The notes under the pieces: generated by a model
The model's database searches: none
Seen by the model: the letters and a program-made list of their open reading frames with translations, nothing else
What the model was told of the DNA's origin: nothing
Translations under genes and position numbers: made by a program
Part shown: piece by piece, positions 48,814-56,256 of the stretch
Position numbering within the stretch: position 1 is the first letter of the stretch
How the letters are laid out: every line of letters begins with the position of its first letter
Origin: DASUCS01 sp041166385
GTDB taxonomy: Bacteria > Actinomycetota > Acidimicrobiia > Acidimicrobiales > JACDCH01
Reading direction: 5' to 3'
Length of the DNA stretch: 64,000 nt
Assembly: GCA_041166385.1 (NCBI GenBank)
Contig: JBEEFW010000148.1
Coordinates: forward strand, 1 to 64,000

Positions 48814-51153
48814 TCACCTCGCCACGACCCGCGGGGGTGCGATGGGCAGCAGCTTGCGGGGGCCGCCGGGCGCCTTGCTGAAGTGCTCGACGAGCCAGCC
48901 CCGCTTGCGGGCGATCGCGGCGAGACGAGTCTCAGGGTTCACGGCCACCGGGAAGCCAACGGCCTCGAGCATGGGGAGATCGGACGCGGAGTCCGCGTAG
49001 GCCACCGACTCGGCCAACGAGAGGTTCTCTGCTGCCGCGTAGTCGAACATCAGCTGCGCGCGTGACTCGCCCGTCGGGGGCACGTCGGTGAGCTCGCCCG
49101 CGTAGCGAGAGTCAGCAGTTTCCGACAGCGATGCGCACACGATGTCGTCGAAGAGCGGTCGTAGCGGCTTCACGACGAAGTCGAGCGCTCCCGTGATGAG
49201 CAACGTGCGATGTCCGAGTGCACGGTGGGCTCGCACTCGGCGGATGGCCGCCGGGAACGACTTCGTGAGGATCAGATCGCTGAACATCTCGCTGGAGTCG
49301 GCGTCGAGCTGCTCGATCGGAGCGTCCTCGTAACGACGGTAGAAATGACGGAGGAAGTCGCCCCGATCCCGCCGGTCCATCGCGAGGAGACGCGGAGCCT
49401 CGGCCAGCGTGCGGGCGATGAAACGCAGCCGTTCGTCGGTCGGCAACCGACGCGTCGCCAGCCACGCGTACGACGCGACGACGTTCGACGCAATCAGCGT
49501 GTTCTCGAGGTCGAACGCCGCGAGGTGGCGGGCCGGGTCGAGCACCTGTCGTCGCAGCCGCGCGTCGCGACTCTCGACGGCGGTCTTGCCGGGAGTCGTC
49601 CGCACGCGCGCATGCGTGACGACGGATGGCAGGTGGATGTCGTGGACGTAGGTCGTCCAGTCGATGACCCTCGGATCGAAACCGAACAGCTCGCGGTCCT
49701 CTGGTGGCATCGAGTCGGAGAGTGCGAGCAGGCGGTCGACGCCGTACACCGCCTCGCATTCGGCATAGGCGCCATACAGCTCGACATACGAGAGCGCGCG
49801 CTCGGCCTCCTCGCGTTTCTCCTCGATACGCGCGGTGAGATCCGCTTGCGACCCGCGCAACGGCAACGACTGCAGCACCGCCTCGGCCCGCTCGAGCGAT
49901 CGCTTCGCGCGGGTCAGCTGGCCTTGCACGCGCCCACGACCCGGGAAGGTCCAGTCGGGCACGACGATGGGCTGACCCTTCGTGTCGTAGAGCGGGTTCT
50001 CGAGGAACCACGCCCGCACGAGGTCCACCAGCCGGCGGTACCGCAGCGGGTTGGCCGAGCCGGACGCCACCTGGGTCACGTCGACCTGACCGGAAGGATC
50101 CGGACCACGCGCCGCGACCGCGCACACCGCGCCGACCACGAGGTCGACCGGGATCACGTCGACGATGCCTTCGGGCACGCCGGGAAACTCCTTCAACAGT
50201 CCACGGGCGTAGGAGATGATCACGGGCTCGGCCATGCGGAAACCGCGGATCCATCCGGGCTTCGGCTCCGACAGCGCGGACTCGATGATCGACGGGCGCA
50301 CGATCGACACGGGGATGTCGCCGCGGGACTCCACGAGGGCGCGCTCGCCAAGCGCCTTGGTGTACGCGTACGCGTCCGGCCATCCGAGTGATGTCGCACG
50401 CGAGCGCCCGGCGTGGATCATCCGAGCTTTGACCCACTGGCTGCGACGCTGCTCGGTCTTCTCGGCGAGCAAGGGGGTGCCGGCGGCGCCGAGCTCCCGG
50501 CGCGCCTCTTTGCGAAAGCGCGTGAGCAACTCGGGGGTACGGCTCTCGGCCTCGGTGTCGGCTCGGGCGCGACGAGCGGCGTCGACCTCGGCGCGCCAGT
50601 CGATGTTGAAGAAGAACGGGCTGTCGCTCAACAACTGTTCCGGTGCGGCGCCGCGCCGGTTGCCGGCGACGTAACACGTCGACACGGAGACGAGGTGGGC
50701 CGATGAGCCGAGCGCCTGCAGGGTCTGGACGAGTCGTGTCGGGCCGAGCAGGTTCACTTCGACGGCGCCGTCGAGCGGGGAGTCGAACGCGACGGTTGCC
50801 GCGGAGTGGATGACGATGTCGCAGGCCGCGAGCGCCGCCCGACTGCCATCGTCTTCGGCGAGTCCCAGTCCATCGCGACCGACGTCACCGGCGATCACCG
50901 TGACTCGTCGGCGGATCGCGTCGTCGAACGTGTCCCCGAGCTGCTCTCGGAGGCGGTCGAACGCGTCGTTGCGGAAGATCTCGCGGGTAGCCCGTTGCTC
51001 GACCGTCGAACGCCGGCCGGCCCGCAACAGGAGCACGACATCGCACTCCGGCACCGTGCGGAGCAGTCGTTCCAGCAGCGCGGTGCCGAGGAACCCGGTC
51101 GTGCCGGTGATCGCGATGCGTTTACCCGCCAGGGATTCCCGAATCCCGGTCAC
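48814..51153 (-). CDS. Fatty acyl reductase / HAD-IB fusion
   Basis: A 779-residue protein. Residues ~8-400 are an extended SDR of the fatty-acyl-CoA reductase (male-sterility) type: AITGTTGFLGTALLERLL (15-32) for NADPH binding, VSTCYVAGN, catalytic Tyr262/Lys266 in AYAYTKALGE, and VRPSIIESA. A helical linker (~410-540) follows. Residues ~545-760 are a HAD-IB domain with FDLENTL (nucleophile Asp548; the second Asp is Glu550), ITGALDF and ADSASDLPML. It should make fatty alcohol or aldehyde. GTG start; first gene of the operon. An inverted repeat sits 9 nt upstream. Confidence 0.85.
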   Translation of the reverse strand: MTGIRESLAGKRIAITGTTGFLGTALLERLLRTVPECDVVLLLRAGRRSTVEQRATREIFRNDAFDRLREQLGDTFDDAIRRRVTVIAGDVGRDGLGLAEDDGSRAALAACDIVIHSAATVAFDSPLDGAVEVNLLGPTRLVQTLQALGSSAHLVSVSTCYVAGNRRGAAPEQLLSDSPFFFNIDWRAEVDAARRARADTEAESRTPELLTRFRKEARRELGAAGTPLLAEKTEQRRSQWVKARMIHAGRSRATSLGWPDAYAYTKALGERALVESRGDIPVSIVRPSIIESALSEPKPGWIRGFRMAEPVIISYARGLLKEFPGVPEGIVDVIPVDLVVGAVCAVAARGPDPSGQVDVTQVASGSANPLRYRRLVDLVRAWFLENPLYDTKGQPIVVPDWTFPGRGRVQGQLTRAKRSLERAEAVLQSLPLRGSQADLTARIEEKREEAERALSYVELYGAYAECEAVYGVDRLLALSDSMPPEDRELFGFDPRVIDWTTYVHDIHLPSVVTHARVRTTPGKTAVESRDARLRRQVLDPARHLAAFDLENTLIASNVVASYAWLATRRLPTDERLRFIARTLAEAPRLLAMDRRDRGDFLRHFYRRYEDAPIEQLDADSSEMFSDLILTKSFPAAIRRVRAHRALGHRTLLITGALDFVVKPLRPLFDDIVCASLSETADSRYAGELTDVPPTGESRAQLMFDYAAAENLSLAESVAYADSASDLPMLEAVGFPVAVNPETRLAAIARKRGWLVEHFSKAPGGPRKLLPIAPPRVVAR

Positions 51154-51162
51154 GCCCCCCTG

Positions 51163-51178
51163 TCTACCATTTGGTAGA
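51163..51178. promoter_or_regulatory. Inverted repeat upstream of lipid operon
   Basis: TCTACC and GGTAGA are perfect 6-bp arms around ATTT. They lie 9 nt upstream of GTG 51153, touching the G-rich ribosome site. It could be an operator, or a weak stem after the peptidase gene. Confidence 0.4.
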
Positions 51179-51195
51179 GAGCAGGGGAAGACCGG

Positions 51196-52005
51196 TCAGG
51201 TACAGGTCTTGGCGTAGGTGCAGACCGAGAACCGGTTGCCGCCGGTCGGCTTCGACGGCGTGGCCAGACGCTTGCCGTTGCCGTCCTGGAGCACGATCTG
51301 CTCGGCCGCAGTGATCGCGGCGTTCGTCCCGTTGACCGTCGCCCCGGTGAAGGTCTCCTTCGCCAAGTTCGGCATCGCCGCCACGCCGGTTCCGTCGGTG
51401 CCGATGATCAGGGGGGTCTCCACGATCCACTCGACGGTGGCGTGCGTCGACGAGTACGGGAGGGTGGTCGAGAACTGCTTGCCGTTCACCTTCACCAGGA
51501 TCGTCCACACGTTGCTGTTGGCCGCGGCCTCACGGATGTCCACGAACACGGTGTCGCCGGCCTTCACGGCCACGCTGGTGATGCTGATCGACGGGCCGGG
51601 AATCAGCTCGTACCAGACCTCGTACGTGGCCTTGCCGTTCGCGGCGACGTCTTGGCTACTGCCAGCCTGAATGAGGGTCGAGTCCGTGGTGGCGCAGGCG
51701 GTGTCCAGGCAGCCGCCGCCGATGCCGACCCACGTGGCCGAGTATTCGGCGCGGCCTTTCTTGTGCTGCGTGGCCTTGGGCACGACCCACTGGGCCGACA
51801 CCTGGTGGAATCCGCCGGACTTGCCGGGCTCGAGGATCCCTTGGTTGTAGCCAGACCAGTTCGACGAGGTGCTGGCCGCGAGAACGGCGATCGGGTGCCC
51901 ACCGGCGGCGGAAGACTTGGCCTGGGCCGAAGGCGCCGAGGCCAAGAGCAGGAGCAGCGCGGCGAACGCGCCCGGCAGGATCGTGCGTCGTAACGCTTTC
52001 GTCAT
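51196..52005 (-). CDS. Secreted G1 family glutamic peptidase
   Basis: A 269-residue exported protein. A signal peptide (~1-29: basic MTKALRRT, hydrophobic core, SAQAK) precedes a beta-sandwich domain of the G1 (eqolisin) type. Recognisable blocks are SNWSGY, SAQWVVP with Gln72, WVGIGG, LIQAG, YEVWYELIP and HATVEWIVE with Glu192. Gln72 and Glu192 fit the catalytic Gln/Glu pair of G1 peptidases. These enzymes cleave proteins at acid pH; they were first known in fungi and are less common in bacteria. Divergent from TetR with 67 nt between. Confidence 0.88.
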   Translation of the reverse strand: MTKALRRTILPGAFAALLLLLASAPSAQAKSSAAGGHPIAVLAASTSSNWSGYNQGILEPGKSGGFHQVSAQWVVPKATQHKKGRAEYSATWVGIGGGCLDTACATTDSTLIQAGSSQDVAANGKATYEVWYELIPGPSISITSVAVKAGDTVFVDIREAAANSNVWTILVKVNGKQFSTTLPYSSTHATVEWIVETPLIIGTDGTGVAAMPNLAKETFTGATVNGTNAAITAAEQIVLQDGNGKRLATPSKPTGGNRFSVCTYAKTCT

Positions 52006-52059
52006 ACGCGAGATTTCGACGCGATCCGGTTGCACCCCTGCTCGATGGCCTGGTCCTCC

Positions 52060-52065
52060 TACGAT
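52060..52065 (+). promoter_or_regulatory. -10 box, leaderless promoter of tetR
   Basis: TACGAT lies 7 nt before GTG 52073. It matches the leaderless pattern, and it argues for this GTG as the start. Confidence 0.45.
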
Positions 52066-52072
52066 CGGCCCG

Positions 52073-52654
52073 GTGGGAACCCGGGAGCGCGTGCTCGACG
52101 CCGCGCTCACCTCGTTCGGTACCCGTGGCTTCGAGGCCACCTCGCTGGACGCGATCGCCGCGGATCTGGGCGTGCGCAAGCAGACGATCCTCTATTACTT
52201 CTCCACCAAGGACGCACTGCTCGAAGGCGTCATCGACGCCAGCGCCGACGAGCTCATCGTCGAGCTCGAGCGCACGCTTGGCCGTGCCGGCGCCGGTTGG
52301 GGTCGGGTCGAGGCGGTCGTGCGCAAGGTCTTCCGGCTGGCGGCGCGCCGGCCGGCGTTGCTCGGGTTCCTGCGCGAGGTCTCCCGGCTCGGGCCCCCGG
52401 CGTCGGCGCAGCTCGTCGCCCGCCTCGATCCGTTGGTCAAACGAGCGATGGGGTTCCTCGAAGAGGAGATGGTCGCGGGCCGGCTTCGGGCGCGCGACCC
52501 GGGACTCGTGTTGATCGCCGCCTATTCGATGGTGATGGGCGTGGCCACAGAGGTGGAGGTGCTCGGCGCGCTCGGCCAGGAGCAGACGCTGCGCTCCTTG
52601 GTACGCCGTCGCAACGCGCTGCTGTCGCTCTTACGCGACGCGTTGGTCACCTGA
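52073..52654 (+). CDS. TetR family transcriptional regulator
   Basis: A 193-residue TetR regulator. Its N-terminal helix-turn-helix is at residues 3-50 (GTRERVLDAALTSFGTRGFE and QTILYYFSTKDALLEGVID), followed by a helical ligand domain. GTG 52073 gives the family N-terminus and has a leaderless -10 box. It is divergent from the glutamic peptidase, and the reductase operon starts 0.9 kb away beyond the peptidase. It may control either; which is unknown. Confidence 0.92.
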   Translation: MGTRERVLDAALTSFGTRGFEATSLDAIAADLGVRKQTILYYFSTKDALLEGVIDASADELIVELERTLGRAGAGWGRVEAVVRKVFRLAARRPALLGFLREVSRLGPPASAQLVARLDPLVKRAMGFLEEEMVAGRLRARDPGLVLIAAYSMVMGVATEVEVLGALGQEQTLRSLVRRRNALLSLLRDALVT

Positions 52655-52660
52655 TCTCGG

Positions 52661-53764
52661 TCAGCGCTTCGTCTCGAAACGCGACCGGCGCTCGTGCCGT
52701 TCGAGCGCGAGCCGCACGAGCTCGTCGATGAGCGCGGCGTATGGCAGACCCGATGCTTCCCACAGCTTCGGATACATCGAGATCGGCGTGAACCCCGGAA
52801 TCGTGTTCAGCTCGTTGACGAGAAACCCACGAGACTTGCCCTCGGTCTCATAGAAGAAATCGACCCGCGCCATGCCTTCGACGCGCAGCGCCTGGTAGGC
52901 CTTGATAGCGAGCACGCGAATGGCGTCGCGCTCGCTGTCGCTCATCGGCGCGGGGATGCGCAGCTCGGCCTGTCCGTCGAGGTACTTGTCGTCGAAGTCG
53001 TAGAACTCGTGCGCGGGCACGATCTCGCCCGGCACGGAGGCGCGCGGCATGGTGTTGCCGAGCACCGCGACTTCGATCTCGCGTCCGACGATCGCCTCCT
53101 CCACGATGATGTGATCGTCGTACCGCAGCGCCTCGTCGATCGCGGCGAGCAGCTCGTCGGCACCGTGGACCTTCGTGACGCCAACGGACGACCCGAGGTT
53201 CGCCGGTTTCACGAACACCGGCAGTCCGAGCTCGTCGACGATTCGCCGCAGGAACGTCGCGTCGAGCTCCTGTTGTCGCGCGCTCAGCCAGCGCGGCTGC
53301 GGCAGGCTGTAGTGAGCGAGCATGTCCTTGGACGCGGCCTTGTCCATGCACAACGCCGAGCCGAGCACGCCGGCACCGACGTACGGCACGCTGGCGAGCT
53401 CGAGCAGGCCCTGCACGGTGCCGTCCTCGCCCATCGGGCCGTGCAACAGCGGGAGCACGACAACCTGCGCGGTTTCCTCGCCTCGGCCAGCAGCCGGGGT
53501 CGGCAGGATCGCCGGTAGCGGGTCGAGCTCGGCGCCGTCGCTGTCGTCGGGAGACGGCAAGGCGCCGGCCGCCCCGGTGAGCGCGGCGACGGCATCGCCG
53601 GTGTCGATCCAGCGACCGTCGCGAGTGATGCCGATCGGCACGACGTGGTAGCGATCGGGGTCGGCGGCCTGCAGCACGTGCAGCGCGGAGATGCACGACA
53701 CCTCGTGTTCGGCCGATTGACCTCCGAACAGGACCACGAGCCGTATGCGGTCCGGAATGGCCAT
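52661..53764 (-). CDS. ddl: D-alanine--D-alanine ligase
   Basis: A 367-residue ATP-grasp ligase that joins two D-alanines for peptidoglycan. It has LFGGQSAEHEVSCISA at the N-terminus, CMDKAASKDMLAHY, the ATP-binding PVFVKPANLGSSVGVTKV, and the metal/ADP-binding NELNTIPGFTPISMYPKL. ATG 53764 is at the family N-terminus, and TACAGT lies 6 nt upstream. It is divergent from murF with 23 nt between starts and overlapping -10 boxes, so the two consecutive steps of the pathway are expressed from one short region. Confidence 0.95.
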   Translation of the reverse strand: MAIPDRIRLVVLFGGQSAEHEVSCISALHVLQAADPDRYHVVPIGITRDGRWIDTGDAVAALTGAAGALPSPDDSDGAELDPLPAILPTPAAGRGEETAQVVVLPLLHGPMGEDGTVQGLLELASVPYVGAGVLGSALCMDKAASKDMLAHYSLPQPRWLSARQQELDATFLRRIVDELGLPVFVKPANLGSSVGVTKVHGADELLAAIDEALRYDDHIIVEEAIVGREIEVAVLGNTMPRASVPGEIVPAHEFYDFDDKYLDGQAELRIPAPMSDSERDAIRVLAIKAYQALRVEGMARVDFFYETEGKSRGFLVNELNTIPGFTPISMYPKLWEASGLPYAALIDELVRLALERHERRSRFETKR

Positions 53765-53770
53765 GGGGTA

Positions 53771-53780
53771 ACTGTAAGAC
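53771..53780. promoter_or_regulatory. Overlapping divergent -10 boxes, ddl and murF
   Basis: Minus-strand TACAGT (53771-53776) ends 6 nt before the ddl ATG. Plus-strand TAAGAC (53775-53780) ends 7 nt before the murF ATG. The boxes share two bases, so polymerase can occupy only one direction at a time. Confidence 0.4.
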
Positions 53781-53787
53781 TCCGCCA

Positions 53788-55107
53788 ATGCGGTTCCGGG
53801 CCACTGAGATCGCGCGCGCTGTGCGCGGTGAGGTGTTCGGCTCCGATATCGACGTAGACGGCGCCGAGATCGACTCGCGCGCTGTGATCCTTGGTCAGCT
53901 GTTCGTTCCGATCGCGGCGGAACGTGACGGACACGAGTACATCGCAGACGCCGTGCGGTCCGGAGCACGCGCCTACCTGACGAGCGCCGGGCTCGAGCCC
54001 GTCGACGCCACGGCCATTGTCGTTGCCGACACCCAGCGGGCACTCATCGACCTCGGCACGCATGCGCGAACCCGACTGCCGGACCGCGTGATCGGCATCA
54101 CCGGCTCGGTCGGCAAGACGACGGTGAAGGACCTGACGGCCGCGGCGCTGTCTGCGAGTTTCGTCGGCGCAGTGCACGCCAGCCCGCGGTCCTTCAACAA
54201 CGAATTGGGCGTGCCGCTCACGCTGGCCAACAGCCCGGACGATGTCGAAGCGGTGGTGGTCGAAATGGGGGCCCGCGGTCGCGGGCACATCGCCCTGCTG
54301 TGCGAGATCGCGCGACCGACCGTGGGGATCGTGACCACCGTCGTACTCGCTCACGCGGAGATGTTCGGCACGATCGACGAGGTAGCCGCGGCGAAGGGCG
54401 AGTTGGTCGCGGCGCTGCCGCCGGATGGAGCGGCTGTCCTCAACGGCGATCACCCCTTGGTGGCCGCGATGGCCTCACGCACGACCGCCCGCGTGGTCAC
54501 GTTCGGCATCGATCGCGCCGGCCTGGACGTCACCGCCTCCGCCATCACGATCGACGACGAGCTGCGCGCCTCGTTCCGGCTGCACTCACCGTGGGGCGGC
54601 GCCGACGTGCAGCTGCCTGTGCGGGGCGCCCACCAGGTGATGAACGCGCTCGCCGCGGCCGCCGGTGCGATGGCGAGTGGGGCCGATCCTGCTGCAGTTG
54701 CCGAGGGACTGCGCACCGCGTCGTCGTCCCCGTGGCGGATGGACCTGCAGCGCGCGGTTAACGGTGCGCTGGTCTTGAACGACGCGTACAACGCCAACCC
54801 CACCTCGATGGAAGCTGCTCTTCGATCGCTTGCGGTGCTGCCCGCGCGACGGCGGGTTGCGGTGCTCGGTGTGATGGCCGAGCTGGGCCCTGGCGGTCCA
54901 GCAGAGCACCGGCGCATCGCGGCGGTGGCACGCGACCTCGGGATCGACGTGATCGCGGTCGATGCGCCCGACTATCAGGCGGCGACGGTGAGTGGGATCG
55001 AGGGCGCGCTCGCGGCCCTCGGGCCGCTGGCGGACGGTGATGCCGTGCTCGTGAAAGGCAGCCGGGTGGCGGGCTTGGAGCAGCTCGCCGACCGACTGCT
55101 CGCCTGA
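53788..55107 (+). CDS. murF: UDP-MurNAc-tripeptide--D-Ala-D-Ala ligase
   Basis: A 439-residue Mur ligase. The N-terminal domain has SRAVILGQLFVPIAAERDG. The central ATPase domain has GITGSVGKTTVKDLTAAALS (P-loop) and NSPDDVEAVVVEMGARGRG with the conserved EMG. The C-terminal domain has LNDAYNANPTSM and VLGVMAELG. It adds the dipeptide made by the divergently encoded Ddl to UDP-MurNAc-tripeptide, the last cytoplasmic step before lipid I. The stop is 7 nt from the convergent alanine dehydrogenase stop. Confidence 0.95.
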   Translation: MRFRATEIARAVRGEVFGSDIDVDGAEIDSRAVILGQLFVPIAAERDGHEYIADAVRSGARAYLTSAGLEPVDATAIVVADTQRALIDLGTHARTRLPDRVIGITGSVGKTTVKDLTAAALSASFVGAVHASPRSFNNELGVPLTLANSPDDVEAVVVEMGARGRGHIALLCEIARPTVGIVTTVVLAHAEMFGTIDEVAAAKGELVAALPPDGAAVLNGDHPLVAAMASRTTARVVTFGIDRAGLDVTASAITIDDELRASFRLHSPWGGADVQLPVRGAHQVMNALAAAAGAMASGADPAAVAEGLRTASSSPWRMDLQRAVNGALVLNDAYNANPTSMEAALRSLAVLPARRRVAVLGVMAELGPGGPAEHRRIAAVARDLGIDVIAVDAPDYQAATVSGIEGALAALGPLADGDAVLVKGSRVAGLEQLADRLLA

Positions 55108-55113
55108 CCCAGG

Positions 55114-56256
55114 TCAGCTGACGCCGAGCGCCTCGGCGACCGCGGGATGGGTGATCTCGCCGTTGCGGGTGTTGAGCCCGTGGGCCAGCGCAGGATCGCG
55201 CTGCAACGCGGTCTCTATTCCTTTGGTCGCCAGCTCGAGCAGATACGGCAGCGTTGCGTTCGTCAGCGCGTACGTCGACGTGTTGGGAACCGCGCCTGGG
55301 ATGTTGCCGACGGCGTAGTGGATGACGTCGTGCTTCACGTAGATCGGATCGGTGTGCGTGGTCTCGTGGATGCCCTCGATGCAACCCCCCTGGTCGATCG
55401 CGACGTCGACGACGACGGATCCAGGCCGCATGCCTTCCACCATCGACTCGGTCACGACCGTCGGCGCTCGGCCGCCGGGCACCAGCACGGCCCCGATCAG
55501 CAGATCAGCGTCGGCCACCGCGCGTTCGACGGCGCCGCGGTTCGACGCCAGCGTCATGATGCGGCCCTTGTGGATCTGGTCGACCCAACGGAGGCGGTCG
55601 AGATTCTTGTCGAGCAGCACGACCTCGGCCTCCATGCCGGCCGCGATCCAAGCGGCGTTCCAGCCGACGTTGCCCGCGCCGAGCACGACCACGCGCCCGG
55701 GGCGCACGCCCGGAGCGCCACCGAGCAGCACGCCGCGACCACCCGTCTCCTTCTGCAGGAAGTGGGCGCCGGCTTGGGTGGCCATCCGGCCGGCGACCTC
55801 GCTCATCGGAGCGAGCAACGGCAGCGCCCCGGGATGCCCGCCCTCGCCCTCCAACTGGACCGTCTCGTACGCGATCGCGGTGGTCTTCGCCGCGAGGAGG
55901 GCCTTGGCCACCTCGGGATAGGCGGCGAGGTGCAGGTAGGTGAACAGCACCAGGCTGTCGCCCCGAGCGGTCAGGTACGGGAACTCCGACGCCTGGGGTT
56001 CCTTCACTTTGCAGATGAGGTCGGCGCGCGACCAGACCCCTTCTGCGGCATTGGGTCCAGCGACGACTTCGGCGCCCGCCGCCTGGTAGTCAGCATCGGG
56101 GATCGACGCGCCCTCGCCCGCACCCGCCTGGATGAGCACGGGGACCTCGTGGTGCACGAGCTCGCGTACGCCATCGGGCGTGATCGCGACGCGGTACTCG
56201 CTGTTTTTGATCTCCGCCGGAACTCCGACTGTCAATGTCCGAGAGGCCGTCGTCAC
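55114..56256 (-). CDS. ald: Alanine dehydrogenase
   Basis: A 380-residue NAD-dependent L-alanine dehydrogenase that interconverts alanine and pyruvate plus ammonia. It has VGVPAEIKNSEYRVAITPDGV (split: VGVPAEIKNSE, YRVAITPDGV), EPQASEFPYL, FTYLHLAA with the active-site His, and the NAD-binding VVVLGAGNVGWNAAWIAAG. The C-terminus has HYAVGNIPGAVPNTSTYAL. The GTG start overlaps the stop of the class III aminotransferase (GTGA), so they form an operon and probably share amino-group traffic. Confidence 0.95.
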   Translation of the reverse strand: MTTASRTLTVGVPAEIKNSEYRVAITPDGVRELVHHEVPVLIQAGAGEGASIPDADYQAAGAEVVAGPNAAEGVWSRADLICKVKEPQASEFPYLTARGDSLVLFTYLHLAAYPEVAKALLAAKTTAIAYETVQLEGEGGHPGALPLLAPMSEVAGRMATQAGAHFLQKETGGRGVLLGGAPGVRPGRVVVLGAGNVGWNAAWIAAGMEAEVVLLDKNLDRLRWVDQIHKGRIMTLASNRGAVERAVADADLLIGAVLVPGGRAPTVVTESMVEGMRPGSVVVDVAIDQGGCIEGIHETTHTDPIYVKHDVIHYAVGNIPGAVPNTSTYALTNATLPYLLELATKGIETALQRDPALAHGLNTRNGEITHPAVAEALGVS

